A stretch of DNA of 64,000 bases from Sipunculus nudus (Eukaryota; Annelida; Sipuncula; Golfingiida; Sipunculidae), in the NCBI GenBank assembly GCA_026874595.1, contig CM049318.1, forward strand, positions 37,593,956 to 37,657,955. The letters run 5' to 3'. The stretch's first letter is position 1. Each line of letters starts with the position of its first letter. Made by a program: the position numbers and the translations under genes. The notes below the pieces were generated by a model. It was not told the origin of the DNA. It worked only from the letters and a program-made list of their open reading frames with translations, and made no database searches. Positions 1 to 12,117 of the stretch are shown piece after piece.

Positions 1-613
1 AGTTTGTATCCACTGGGATGACGAGCACTCTATGTATTGACTATTATCCTTTTCACCTATTTGGCATTCCGTTAATTTTCACATGTAAACAATGCTTATG
101 GATATTAAAGGGGTGAGAAAGAATTGAGATCATAATGAAGATCTATGCTGAATAATGTCTGTGTAGTTACAATGATTCAGCCTACTATAACAAATACTTC
201 CTTTCAACCTTTTAATACTAATATAGAATACTACCGGATTACCCCATCTTAAGGATATTTCCCATATATCACGAAGAGTAAATCTTTCAATTTTATAATT
301 TTATTATACAACTTGTTCTTATTTTATTATCTTATTTCCCCTCTTTTTATAAAGCAGGTGGTACAGGACCATTTAAAAGAATAACAATCTCTCTCTCTCT
401 CTCTCTCTCTCTCCGTCGGAGATTGATAATCCCATCGGAGCTCAGTGTTCAATAGACATTTCATTTAAATATAATTGAAGGGAGGTAGTTGGGCGAAATT
501 AAGATCTATATGTACCAAGGAAAGATATTATACCAAATCGGGGGATTCAGGTTAAAGAAAAATATTTCATACACTTCGTAACATATTTTACCAGAACGAT
601 TTCGTTCAAACAG
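1..613 (+). other. Intron of receptor gene A
   Basis: No exon is visible here. The stretch matches 49,326-49,919, which is the intron between the exon ending at 48,108 and the exon starting at 49,920 in copy B. It contains a (CT)n tract near 391-413 and a pyrimidine-rich acceptor ending CAG at 611-613. Confidence 0.7.
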
Positions 614-934
614 GATGCAGTGTTGGTGCGTATGGACAGAACTGTAGTAACACGTGTCATACTGGCTGTGATGGGCCATGTGCACCTGAAGACGGTAAAT
701 GTACCCGCTGTAATATTGGTTGGTTTGGAGATCAGTGTCACATGAAATGCAGCGATAACTGCAAAGACTCCAAATGCGACAAGGGCTCAAGGCGCTGCAA
801 CGGATGTAAGATAGGTTTTTATGGAAACATGTGCCAAAAGAACTGCTCCATTGGTTGTCAGAACCTGAATTGCAACCAGTACGATGGGAACTGCTCGTGT
901 CTCCCTGGTTACAAGGGTCATAAATGTGACCAAG
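614..934 (+). CDS. Receptor A exon: EGF-like repeats, 20 cysteines
   Basis: The exon codes for about 106 residues with 20 cysteines, covering roughly three EGF-like units. It opens after CAG at 611-613 and closes at CAAG followed by GTTGGT. It pairs with 49,920-50,240 of copy B, where all 20 cysteines are kept while about 18 other residues differ. Confidence 0.85.
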
Positions 935-3597
935 GTTGGTTGATTTTATTCAAATGGTTAACAGTTGTTTTATGTTTGTTTCATTTTCATGCTGTGAATA
1001 CGATTGAGCATTTGTTTAGTTACACACAAATATACACGTATTTATGATCAAATTATGATGCATTCAATATATATATATATACATGTATATATATGTGTGT
1101 GTGCCTGTGTGTATTTCAACACATAAGCATGCTCTCATTCTGAATCCCCTTTTGCCTTCAGAATGTGAGGACGGCAGATGGGGGTCTTACTGTGTGAAGT
1201 GGTGCTCATCTGATTGTGAAAGTATCCACCCCTGCAATAAGACAAACGGAGCTTGCATATGTAAGCCAGGCTTCACAGGAATGAACTGTAAAACACGTAA
1301 GCTATTATTGCTTTGTGTTGTGCCTGATTTTTTTTTTTCTTTTGCTTCGACATAGTGACAGCGTAATTAAATTAGGTATATCAGAATCCGCTATTTGCAA
1401 TACGAAAGATTTGGTTTTCTGATAATTTTTTTTTACCACGCCTGCTACCCCAAGGTAACCTCTCGGATTTCAAATTACTGAATATGACATATTAGTACTG
1501 GTATTCCATTACCACGTGATCGGTTCGGATAATCCCAGTCAGGGTTTTGATTTACTGCACTTCTGTTAAGGAAATTAACTATCGACCCAGAAAAAAATCG
1601 CATCTGGAGTTCGTCAGTCGAATTGGACCGGCGAAAACACCAACCAAGCCGCCTGCCATTTTCTTACATTCTTATTGCAATATGAAATCTGAATTTTAAC
1701 CAACCTTGCATTTGACGGTATGTATTTACGTGTGTGTGTGTGTGATTAACTGCTGGTATTGAAAGCAAATAATATTTAGTAAATATTAACAGTTATATAT
1801 AAACGTAAACAGTTAAGGTTATTATTTTAATTGTCACAGACAATAAGGAATTAGAAATTACTCCGCCTTTATAAATTGATGAAGTGCCTACATTACCTGG
1901 GGAAAAGTGCCTTCTTTACAGAATAAAGAGTTGCTCACATTATATATAACATTGTAAAGAGAACAAAGAAAGAGCCTGCCAAAGAGTGCCCGCTTTATAG
2001 AGATGTACATTTTGTGGAGGTTCCCATAAGGAGATGATGTATTGTATTATTCAAAATAGTGATCACCACCATTGACCCAAGTTCACCGTCTTGATTGCCT
2101 AGCGGATACCTACTGCCCTCTTACTTGTCATAAGAATTTGCGCCGAAAACCGGCTACACCGCTCAGGCTGAACATAAACCTATAAAAGATCAATATTTCC
2201 TTTATTTTTAATATTTTTATACGATTTTGATATTTTAGAAACAACTGCAAATTCAGGAGCTTTTATTATTAATAGGACCATTTTCAATTAGTTTTATAAC
2301 TAGTATTTGGTACCTCAATTTAGTGTAGCTACAGTCCCTGGTATCTTATTCAGCTTTATTTCGCTGAACTGATACATAAAGTGATATGTTTTCAGCTTGT
2401 GATTCTGGAACATATGGATCAGGCTGCACCGGGACCTGTTCCAGCCACTGTGTTGACACTACGGAAAAGTGTGATCGTACTGACGGAAGCTGTTCCTGCC
2501 GAGACGGCTACAAGGGAAAAACATGTCATGCAGGTGTGTGACTTTTCAGGTCTAAGTTTTCCTTGAACATTAATGATATAAACTATAATGATATGAAGGA
2601 TAGCAGGTATAGCTATTTCCTTTTTCAGAATTCGATTTTAACCGATATGACACCACATCAAACTACGATTATGGTGAGAGTTTGTGGTTCCATAAATGGT
2701 TCCTAGTGGATCCTTTCTATTTCAGAGTGTGATAAAGGATTCTATGGTAAGGGCTGCAGTCAGCAATGTGGCTGCTTGTCTATGTCAGCCTGTAACAACG
2801 TGGATGGAACGTGTGATGACAGGAAGTGTCAGCATGGAAAGAAAGGACCAACTTGTGATATGCGTTAGTTCAAGTTTTGTTGCCGATAAAATGTCTATAA
2901 TGTCTGTTTTTTTACCGCCACTCTGATTAATGGTCAACCTGTCTCAAAAAGCAAGAAAAAAAATCCAAGGGATCTATCCAAGTAAAATGTTTCTTTCAAT
3001 ATGCATTCCAAATCATACTTTTGCAGTATAAATGCACACTTTAGAAGAGCATATATCTATATGAATGTTAGAGCATATATCCAAATAAATGTAAACGTCT
3101 ACAGCATAAATTCACACTTTATAAGAACATATCTCTATAAATGTAACACTATCTCAGTATTCTAACATTGAATGTTTTAAATACCAGCTGTAAATTGCAG
3201 TGTAAGCTGTTGGTAAAATATGATACAAATTGATAAGTCTCCTTACAATACATTAAACATTTACAGCTTGTGAAGAGGGCACATTCGGTATAAACTGCGA
3301 GAGTACATGTTACTGTAAAGGCGGGCATGCTGAGTGCAGTCAGGTCAACGGAACTTGTGCAAGTGGACAATGTGTCGACGGGAGAGAAGGGGTGGCTTGC
3401 CAAAAGTTGAGTAAGTCTTAATTAACGAATTAAAAATCGCAATAGAAAGCGGAATCAGTTTTAGGAAGGTTTCACACAGGCACGTTTCAAATAAGAATAA
3501 AAGTTAACAAAGCAAATGATTATCAAAATATTATTAACAATATTTCTTATTATTATCCACACATCCGTCCATTAAAGGTCTGATACAAAAAAGTTAT

Positions 3598-3637
<40 letters not shown>

Positions 3638-4256
3638 CTATTAATATATATATATATATAATTAACCTTTTCTCAGCTCGATACAACAAAAAAATTTGCT
3701 TCTCTGTGGGAATACACTTGATGTGCTCAGTGTTAAACATGATTGATTCCCACCGGCTTCTGTGGCTCAGGGGAAGAGCACAGGCCTCAAAGTCGGGAGA
3801 TCGTGGGTTAAAGTAATTAAAGTAATAAAAAGTAAAGATAAACACAGACGTGTACGTCAGTGGACAGGTATATTTGCAGTAAAATATAGTTTAGCACTTC
3901 GCAACTACATCACAGCCTTATATCCTGCAGGTACTTCAGCAAAAACTCCTTCGAGAAGCATACTGGTGTATATTTTGCCATCCATACTCGGTGGAGCAAT
4001 TTTGACTCTAGTAGTAGTCGCAGCGATTTATTGCACAGTTCGAAGAAGACAGGGTAACCGCCCAACGGAGAAAAATGATCAAACACCTGAATCAAAACCG
4101 GAATCCATTCAAATGGGGCCAGCTAAGAATGATCAGACCACCTATGAGGGTATATACACTGTAGCACCTGAGCATGTCTATACTACCTTAGAAGGGGTTA
4201 GTCCGGAGTACGAGTTGGTGGAACATACGGCAGTGAGAGGAAACGCAGAATCATAA
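614..4256 (+). CDS. EGF-repeat transmembrane receptor, copy A (3' part of gene)
   Basis: Six exons are visible: 614-934, 1162-1296, 2396-2533, 2726-2863, 3267-3410 and 3931-4256. All junctions are phase 1 with GT/AG borders, and the joined frame is open to the TAA at 4254-4256. The ectodomain is a run of cysteine-rich EGF-like repeats of the MEGF/Draper/SREC kind, spaced as C-x-x-G-x-x-G-x-x-C. It is followed by one membrane segment (about 25 hydrophobic residues starting SILVYILPS), an RRR stop-transfer and a tail of about 75 residues with four tyrosines. The tail contains YEGI-x8-YTTL, which fits the ITAM pattern YxxI/L-x(6-12)-YxxI/L. The 5' exons lie outside the window. By analogy with copy B they should encode a signal peptide and a fucolectin-type domain. 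This is probably a phagocytic or innate recognition receptor; the family fit is strong, but the ligand is unknown. No lesion is visible in these exons. Confidence 0.85.
1162..1296 (+). CDS. Receptor A exon: one EGF-like repeat (full length)
   Basis: A 45-residue EGF-like unit, starting CEDGRWGSYC, with the donor GTAAGC after ACAC. Copy B's counterpart lacks eight internal codons, so this is the intact version. Confidence 0.85.
2396..2533 (+). CDS. Receptor A exon: EGF-like repeat
   Basis: A 46-codon EGF-like unit starting CDSGTYGSGC, with acceptor TTTTCAG and donor GTGTGT. It pairs with 51,670-51,807. Confidence 0.85.
2726..2863 (+). CDS. Receptor A exon: EGF-like repeat with intact donor
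   Basis: A 46-codon EGF-like unit starting CDKGFYGKGC. Its donor is GTTAGT directly after ATGC. In copy B the first G of this donor is T. Confidence 0.85.
3267..3410 (+). CDS. Receptor A exon: last EGF-like repeat
   Basis: A 48-codon cysteine-rich unit starting CEEGTFGINC, with consensus donor GTAAGT. It is the membrane-proximal repeat and joins in phase 1 to the transmembrane exon. Confidence 0.85.
3757..3820 (+). repeat. tRNA-derived SINE head in the last receptor intron
   Basis: The stretch contains an A-box-like TGGCTCAGGGGAAGAGC and a B-box-like end GATCGTGGGTTAAA. It lacks a closing acceptor stem, so it is not a tRNA gene. The same relic lies at 52,990-53,050 in copy B, so it predates the duplication. 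Confidence 0.6.
3931..4256 (+). CDS. Receptor A terminal exon: transmembrane segment and ITAM-like tail
   Basis: The exon begins after CTGCAG and codes for 108 residues to TAA. The order is a short TS-rich stalk, a membrane helix, an RRRQ basic stop, a polar linker, then YEGIYTV, VYTTL and PEYELV. Copy B (53,168-53,493) keeps every tyrosine and the spacing while linker residues change. Confidence 0.9.
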
Positions 4257-4821
4257 ACCAGACGAAGAAAATTCGATATATTTGTTCTGAGGAATGTTTG
4301 ACCCGAGTCGAACATTACTCATATAACCAGCTAAGAGTCCAGCTGTTTGATACTGAGATTTACACAAAGACTTCGACTTTAATTCAACGGGTAACATAAA
4401 TCCCTTGTTCAAGCTGGGTGAGTCTCTGTGTTAAATTTGACCTTTCCATGTATCACCGAAATCACTGGCAATCAAAGGTCTCACAAGATCAGGACAAGAA
4501 TTCCATTGGCCTCCTCTTGAAATAGTCACCACATAAACACATGGAGGCTCAGATGTGTCTGTGTTAAAATGTCAATCAAACAGAAAGGATATATTTAGAA
4601 TATATGTATTATAAGTATTACTGAAATAATATCCAGCATATAAGATTTGTATAAATGGTAGACATTGTGTTGAGGAGATTGTATATAATATGTAGGAAAT
4701 GTGTGTTATGTTAGAATGTATTAGTTATATAAAATTGTATATATATAATATATATATGACAAGGTCTATATAGATGTAACATTTACTATAGTCGTAGCAT
4801 CATTAGCTCTGTAGACATATG
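4257..4821 (+). other. Probable 3' UTR of receptor A, first part
   Basis: It is collinear with 53,494-54,080 of copy B, and no polyadenylation signal is visible in this part. The first AATAAA collinear in both copies comes after the LTR insertion, at 8,413-8,418. The 3' UTR was therefore probably about 0.75 kb before the insertion split it. Confidence 0.5.
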
Positions 4822-5668
4822 TGTCAGGGGTTGCCGACTCGCAGGTTCTCTCATGATAATTCGAACTCCAGACAGACGTTAAGACGATGTTTAATCAATA
4901 TATTAAAGCCGTACAGGTTCGCACCATGCACATACACTAAAATATATTAAAACAGCTGGCTACTGGAGACTCGAGACTTGACACCTCCGACTTGACACTT
5001 GACACCGACTACCTTTTCAATGCCATCCCAGTATACTTATACATTCTAGAGGCGTGAGTGAGGACCTTAACGAAACAAGGGCTACAAGGCTGATGCTGGT
5101 ATCGTTATCTGTCCACTAGAGAGTAAATGTGTGTTTCCTGTCTGCTCTTAAATGCCTATTAAGCAAAGACTATTATAATTTCAACAATAAATATTACCTT
5201 CCCAGATTACTCAAGGAACACATAATCAGTGATACTAATTGTGACGTAATCACGAATTAGGGTTAAATAGTAATGAGAAATAAACTTAGATTATACTTTG
5301 TGGATCTTAATTTATCAACTGAAAAATGATTAATAACTGGAAAATTAAATAAGGTAAGGTATCATGGCATATATGTACATACAGAGAACAAAGAGGCCCA
5401 CCTGATACTCTATTATTCTAAGAAATATAAATAAGGACCTGGTTGCTAATGAAGAATATACTTTTACAGAAAACACTCTGTCTCTCTCTATATATATCCA
5501 TATGGGATATTGAGCAGGGGTCGAGGGGACGCCATCAGCCTCATCGCGCAGACGCTGGGCTGGGTGGCCCCTTACGCAATCAGACCAGAGAGATCAGAAC
5601 TAATAGTTAACGGCTGGACATCAGTGTACGCCTAGACCTGTATATGTATAAGTGTGTACTTTGTAACA
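4822..5668 (-). repeat. LTR (3' LTR in element orientation)
   Basis: An 847-bp direct repeat with TG..CA ends. Differences from the other LTR include CTAGAG versus CTACAG and TATTAAG versus TATAAAG. Confidence 0.9.
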
Positions 5669-7396
5669 TACCTAACCCCTTAAGTGTGACCGTCCTCGGC
5701 ACACTAATCAAAATTACTAGTCAGCATAGGTACATAAGAAACACCTGTTCTATTTTCATGGGACATATCTGAATAACTTAAATGTTGAATTAACGACAAC
5801 CACAGTGAAACTAAGAGCCCATTACATATGATAGAATATATCCCTGGAAAAGCAGGAAGCATGCACAAAATATCCATATTTAAAATTGACATTGCTTATA
5901 AATACAAATATCATCTTATCAGCAAATATTTAGCCCTTTAGCATTAATATATGTCCTGACTGGGTACTATACTGTAAATTATTCAGTACTCTATATTAAA
6001 ACTTTAGAATCTTTGAAATGTGAAATATTGTTAACCCGTCTTAACATAAAATCAAACAATCAAAATATACAGAGGCACCCTATACAAGCAATATAGTCAT
6101 GTGTCTGAAGTCTGATCTAGCGAAACAGCTGTGGATAATCCTAGCCTCCTGCAAGCACTAAAGATTACAACTGAATTACATCTAACATCAAACTCTGAAG
6201 ACAACATAGTAACCTTCATTCCAAAACGCCTATCAAATGCACAGTTCAACCTATATCCATTAAATATATCCTATCCATCACAACTGTTTATACTGACCAG
6301 CCAGGTTCATATAGGCCCTCTTTTTCACAAGAACTGTTAATATGCTCAAAACCAATAAACCATTCAAGTTTATCATAACCATAAAAGCCTATACAACCAA
6401 CTATATATCCATTATATATCTTAAAAGTATACCAGAAACAACGAAATTTAACAAAACCCGACTTAAATTATTAAGCTTAAAACTTTGATAAACAACAAAA
6501 GATAGATAAATATTCAGTTCGACGTACATAATCAATGCTGAATCACAAATGAAGTCAACTACTTAGACTTGCCTTGCAACGAGAGTAGGAAATAAAGATA
6601 TCGACATGGTCATTCAGGGGGAAAAAAACACGAAGCACAAAACATACCTGCCCAAGGCAGAGCAAACATGGCGTCCCAACATATACAATTGATCCATCAC
6701 TGGCATCTATCTGTACAATGTTGCCCCATGCCGCTACATATCCACAAAACACAAAACAAAATATACCTGGCCGTCCATAGCCCACAACAAGTCCACAAAT
6801 TAAATTTTGTCCATGTCGATGATCTCACCACTGAAACCTTGGATCTTCTGCAAAAACCGGCATGGTCTTGATACCTTCTGCATGGCCCCATGGTGTTAAG
6901 TTTCCTGTCTCTACAGCTGGATGGCAGTGCTTTAAAGTTTGTCTTTCCCGATTCATCAAGGATTGAAAGCACATCGAATCTTCCATTTTGTCGATAGTAC
7001 ATTAATTATCTCAGTCCGATGTTGCGGGGTTTTTTTTTTTGGTTGTCGATCACAGAGGTAATATTAATGTCTCATGAAGTTAAACATAATATTATAAGCC
7101 ATGATTGCAAGACTGGTTGCCTTGATATATAAAAACGTCCATTTTGCTTCCATGTCCTTTCTCGTTTTCCATTCAAACTGAGCCGCGAATCTACTTGCAC
7201 CTTTTGTCTTCATTTTCATTTGATTAACTTCCCCGTATGGTTTTGATAGTGTCCAGTAAGTGGTGAACTTCCTGAAACTCCTCTCCTCTCTTCTGAACAT
7301 AGGAAGCACATTCGAGTGATAAGTTCACTAACCTGGACCTTTTGATTTGATTCGTTCCGTGGCGAACTTCTGAAATCCCATCTCTGATCACCAATT
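5669..7396 (-). other. LTR element internal region, no pol
   Basis: Minus-strand frames of 81 aa (7309-7064) and 101 aa (7002-6697) are the only candidates. They could be a decayed gag-like product, but I recognise no motif. The region otherwise looks non-coding. Confidence 0.5.
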
Positions 7397-8243
7397 TGTC
7401 AGGGGTTGCCGACTCGCAGGTTCTCTCATGATAATTCGAACTCCAGACAGACGTTAAGACGATGTTTAATCAATATATTAAAGCCGTACAGGTTCGCACC
7501 ATGCACATACACTAAAATATATTAAAACAGCTGGCTACTGGAGACTCGAGACTTGACACCTCCGACTTGACACTTGACACCGACTACCTTTTCAATGCCA
7601 TCCCAGTATACTTATACATTCTAGAGGCGTGAGTGAGGACCTTAACGAAACAAGGGCTACAAGGCTGATGCTGGTATCGTTATCTGTCCACTACAGAGTA
7701 AATGTGTGTTTCCTGTCTGCTCTTAAATGCCTATAAAGCAAAGACTATTATAATTTCAACAATAAATATTACCTTCCCAGATTACTCAAGGAACACATAA
7801 TCAGTGATACTAATTGTGACGTAATCACGAATTAGGGTTAAATAGTAATGAGAAATAAACTTAGATTATACTTTGTGGATCTTAATTTATCAACTGAAAA
7901 ATGATTAATAACTGGAAAATTAAATAAGGTAAGGTATCATGGCATATATGTACATACAGAGAACAAAGAGGCCCACCTGATACTCTATTATTCTAAGAAA
8001 TATAAATAAGGACCTGGTTGCTAATGAAGAATATACTTTTACAGAAAACACTCTGTCTCTCTCTATATATATCCATATGGGATATTGAGCAGGGGTCGAG
8101 GGGACGCCATCAGCCTCATCGCGCAGACGCTGGGCTGGGTGGCCCCTTACGCAATCAGACCAGAGAGATCAGAACTAATAGTTAACGGCTGGACATCAGT
8201 GTACGCCTAGACCTGTATATGTATAAGTGTGTACTTTGTAACA
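7397..8243 (-). repeat. LTR (5' LTR in element orientation)
   Basis: This is the second 847-bp LTR. The putative primer-binding site lies immediately to its left on the plus map, ending at 7396. Confidence 0.9.
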
Positions 8244-8412
8244 TATGCTTTACTTCATGTTCAACACGGACCACATGACTGACAATATCCTACGATGGAG
8301 CTAGCAAAATTAAATTCAAATATGCAGCGTTATTTACCCTCTGTATGTCACTCTTTCTTTCTTTTGATTGAAATTTAAACCAATCCCCTGATGTCCGAGT
8401 TTAGTAATAATG

Positions 8413-8418
8413 AATAAA
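8413..8418 (+). promoter_or_regulatory. Candidate polyadenylation signal for receptor A
   Basis: AATAAA in the context TGAATAAAGT. The copy B counterpart is at 54,274-54,279. In copy A the LTR element now separates it from the stop codon. Confidence 0.35.
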
Positions 8419-9357
8419 GTAATATAAATAAATGTGGTTTCGGAATAATTTGTTTTAAGAACAAGACGTCTTCTAGAGGGGTTGTGTCAGGTTTTAAGGG
8501 GTGTCAGTCACAGTTTAACTTATCCATACACTTATCCAGCAGTGGCGGATTAACAAACTTGATCTTCCAATATATTAAATTATTTTTCCAATACGGGAAA
8601 ACAAATTAAAATATGCAATGTAAAGAGGACATTTTAAAGCATCTTTTACAAAAGATTATGAGGATTTTCTGTTCCTCAACTACTATTCTTTTGCATCTTT
8701 TTGCGAAAACTTAAGGGGGTTGGGGTTAACGTGTATTGGGCTTTAATACTTATATTTCTGCAAAATTAGGGTATAAACAGGAATGTCAAAACATTCATTA
8801 GTTCATAAGATGTTTATGTCAATGTCTACGTTTATAACTTGCGAAATGTCATGTTTTAAATGTAGTAGTCATGGTAAAATAATTTATATGTTTAAGTCTT
8901 TCGTCAGACTTTGCATTTTACCGGCTTCTGTGGTCTAGACAGCGAATAGGACTCGGACATGTACATCTTAACTTAAAGAGTCCTGGGTTTTTATTTCCAA
9001 ATCTAGTACTGCCAATTGAAAAGATTAGTGTTCATGGAGCCGTTATTAACCTACTCACACATGTACAGGTTCCATTGCCAGCGTTTAAACCAAAGTAGTT
9101 TGGTTCACTTGAGCCTAAACTGTAAGAAAGGGTCTAATTGAAGGAATCTGTTCACCCGCTCGGAGTGCTACCTCTGCGCTGAATCCTCGTAAATCAGGCC
9201 TTCACCTCAATTTCAACAAACAAATGTAAATCTTGCTGCAGACGAACGTGATTCATCTGATTCTTTAGAAAAATATATACTTCAAGACGCTCACAATGAT
9301 GTTCAATACACACACACACACACATATATATATATTATTTATTTACCTATATTTATG

Positions 9358-10300
9358 AAGCGCCGATATCCACAATAAATACATGTGCTAAATTGCGCTG
9401 CTACAAAATACAGAAACAAGTTCGATCATAAGACATGCACAAGGTACAAGTTGATAAAAATACAAAGGTTACATATAAAACAAATAAGAAGACTTAGACC
9501 AGAATAATAACAATGTAACATCACACACAAGGATGGTAAAGCTAACAGGTATATATACTAAAATACAACAGAAAAGTTTGCTAGTTGGTTTAACAAGGAT
9601 GAGCTTATTTTTTGACCGTAGATCCCTTACCTTAATAGAAACTTCAAGTTTCTGCAAGTATTCTGGTGTAGTTTGATGGATACAACTGTACAAAAACATC
9701 AAGAACTTAAGAGAAATCCGTTGTTCTATAGGGAGCCAATGCAACTGAAATAAGATTAGAAATATATGTTCTTGCTGTTTAGTCCTTGAAATAAATCGGG
9801 CTGACATGCTTTGTACTCTGTGTAACTTATAAAGAGAGGTCGGTGGTAAGCCTAACAATAATGAATTTGCATAGGCAAGATTTGATATAACCATAGCATG
9901 TACTAGCTGTTTAGTTAAATCATTACTGAGATACTAGCGGATTTTGCTGCATCTAAGAAGAAAAAGATTTTTTATGCTGATTTACACACAGAGTTAATTT
10001 AAGGTTCTCCTTACATTATCCACAGGTTTGTTATTATTTCCATCAATGTCAATAGAGGTGATGGAAATTTTAGAATGATCAGGTCTATGTATTCAAATAA
10101 ATTAAGGTTTATCTGCATTAAGCTCGAGAAATTTCCTCTGCATCCATGATCAACTATGTTGGAAAATGCTGAATCTCCCGAGTGGTTTAAGCAAATCTGA
10201 CATATCAGTTTTGGGGGGAATTTATTGAATATAGTTGAGTGTCATCAGCATACATATCGAAATTAATTAATTCATTAAAACTTAATTTTCCTTTATGCTT
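9358..10300 (-). pseudogene. LINE (non-LTR retrotransposon) fragment, 3' half of RT
   Basis: On the minus strand the polymerase motif YADDTQLY is coded at about 10,252-10,229. A C-terminal RT-type segment follows (frame 9894-9469), with SNLAYANSLLLGLP and HWLPIEQRISLK, which matches the SRLDYCNSLL / LHWLPV pattern of Jockey/CR1/L2-type LINEs. Stops and frame changes separate the two parts, so it is dead. The 3' end reads GGCGCTTCATAAAT with an A/T-rich tail. The same truncated copy is in duplication B, so the insertion is older than the duplication. Confidence 0.8.
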
Positions 10301-10894
10301 ACTCGTCCTACTGACTTACTGAAAGTAAAATCATTCTGTTTGTCACATCCGTATGTCTGAGTGGAGAATGAAGTGAAGGGGACCCTGCAGTCGAATTAAC
10401 AAAAATTAAAACTAGTACACTCTAAGAAAAAAGGGTTATTGAGGGTTCTTTGAGGGTTCTTTGAAGAACCAAAGGGTTGAGTAAAGAACTCTAGGGTGTT
10501 TTGAGGCAAAACAGGGTTCTTTAAACAAAGGTGGGTTCTTTGGGATGATTTAGGGTTCTTTGAGAGGCATGAGGGTGTTTTGTGAAGTGCTTCTTGTAAA
10601 ACAGGGTATCTTAAGAGGTGATTCTATAACCTGACAAATTAAACGCTACCGAGAGACAAGGCGTTCCTTAGAGATATAAAGGAGTCTAAATTTAAAGGTT
10701 GAACTCAAGTATTAAAATAGTTGTATTGATAATTATTAGTGTAGTCCGAATACAGGTCTACATGATATTATGATTAAGGAAATTTAAGTTATTTTTTTCA
10801 ATTAAATTAGCATGCAGTCACTCTTACTAGAAATTTTGGTCTAGTAAAGTAATTCATAGCTGAATTAGTTTTGGCCATTAAAGATTGTATGGCG

Positions 10895-10900
<6 letters not shown>

Positions 10901-10973
<73 letters not shown>
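10901..10973. repeat. (TA)n microsatellite
   Basis: About 73 bp of TA. It is the insertion target of the pogo-type relic that follows. Confidence 0.95.
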
Positions 10974-10976
<3 letters not shown>

Positions 10977-12082
10977 TGAAGCCCGCTTATTGTCATATCG
11001 GTGGTGCATGCATAAATTATGACAATAACCGGGATGTGACATTATCCGGGCTTCAGCATCGATGTACTTTTGAGTCCTAGAAGAAGCGTTATGTCTCGTA
11101 TGATATTAAATTGATTGTCAAGAAACAGGAAACAGGAACGTTTATGAATATTTTTATTGCACAACGGCATATCAAATTAAGTTCATGCACACCTGAAAAT
11201 TTATTTCCTGTAAGTTGTATTGCGCATTCCGCGATAACTGACAGAAAAATCCGACTTGCCAACAGAAAGAGACGCAGCGTCTAGGTCATGAGGTAAAATT
11301 TCTGGAAATATGCGGTACAGTTATAACGTTATTTGTAACAAACAATTTTACTAAATAATTCTTTGCCGACTATTGCGCCTTATTTTCCGGATATCGTATT
11401 AATGACTCAAAATTCCATGATCGTCTTTATGATAGGCCTGTTCAGGGAGCCGACATCGTCATGCCATTGTCAACTTTCTGAAGTTTCGCCGCGATTGAGG
11501 TTTTTGACCGGGTATCTCCTCCAGTGCTCACAAATCCTCCAGCTTTTCGTTGACCCTTAAAGGGGATTTCCAGTCGTATGCAACGTTTAAGGCTTGTGCT
11601 TTATATCCTTTCGGCGAAATGTCACTGAAGTTTAAACCGCGGCCTTTCAAAGGCCAGGAGTTAATTTTGTATGATATGTGATCGTAAACATCGCCCTTGT
11701 TAATGTACGAGGAAAACCAATGATCTGGATTACCGTGGTATATAAGATGTTAATTAGCTAAGTAACTCAGAGTGACTCGCATGCATTACTGCACTTGCCT
11801 GCCGTATACAGGTGGGAGACGCGATCGTTTGATACGCCCGACCGATTACAGGCTCATGGCTTCTTTGATCGCCGTGTCGGCGTTTGATGTGATATTAACT
11901 GTGAACTGGTATCACTGTGAAGGGTTCCAAGCATGACAATAAACGGAATTATGACAATATTCCATGATATTAAACCGTCAGATTTACCATTGTTTATACA
12001 GGAAATGGTTTGGGATTTCAGATTTATGTGACAATAAGCGGGATTTTCTATTAACCGATATGACACAAAGTGGGCTTGACTG
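10974..12082. mobile_element. pogo/Tigger-type relic, 1.1 kb, non-autonomous
   Basis: The left end is CAGTGAAGCCCGCTTATTG and the right end, reversed, is CAGTCAAGCCCACTTTGTG. Both are followed by TCATATCGGT and flanked by TA. The ends match those of the element at 35,106-38,235, so it probably relied on that transposase. No intact transposase frame is present. It is nested inside the larger TIR element. Confidence 0.8.

Positions 12083-12117
<35 letters not shown>

Larger units (their letters stand above)
4818..8247 (-). mobile_element. LTR retrotransposon, non-autonomous, with TATG target duplication
   Basis: Two LTRs of 847 bp (4822-5668 and 7397-8243) start TGTCAGG and end GTAACA. By eye they differ at about two sites, so the insertion is recent. 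Flanking TATG copies lie at 4818-4821 and 8244-8247. Read on the minus strand, the base next to the 5' LTR is followed by TGGTGATCAGAGATGGG, a plausible primer-binding site resembling the initiator-Met tRNA type. AAGGGGTTAGG precedes the 3' LTR as a polypurine tract. The internal 1.7 kb has only short minus-strand frames and no recognisable protease, reverse transcriptase or integrase. Copy B has the empty site near 54,085. It is probably a Ty3-like derivative moved in trans. Confidence 0.9.

Noticed and set aside
3757-3820. tRNA gene
   Set aside because: Only the A-box half is tRNA-like. The B box is mutated and the acceptor stem cannot close, so it is a SINE remnant.
5669-7396. Retroviral pol or env genes in the LTR element
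   Set aside because: No protease, reverse transcriptase, integrase or envelope motif is visible in either strand's frames.
10871-11080. Short ORF rich in Tyr-Ile repeats, and similar ones at 44,139-44,506
   Set aside because: These are translations of (TA)n microsatellites.
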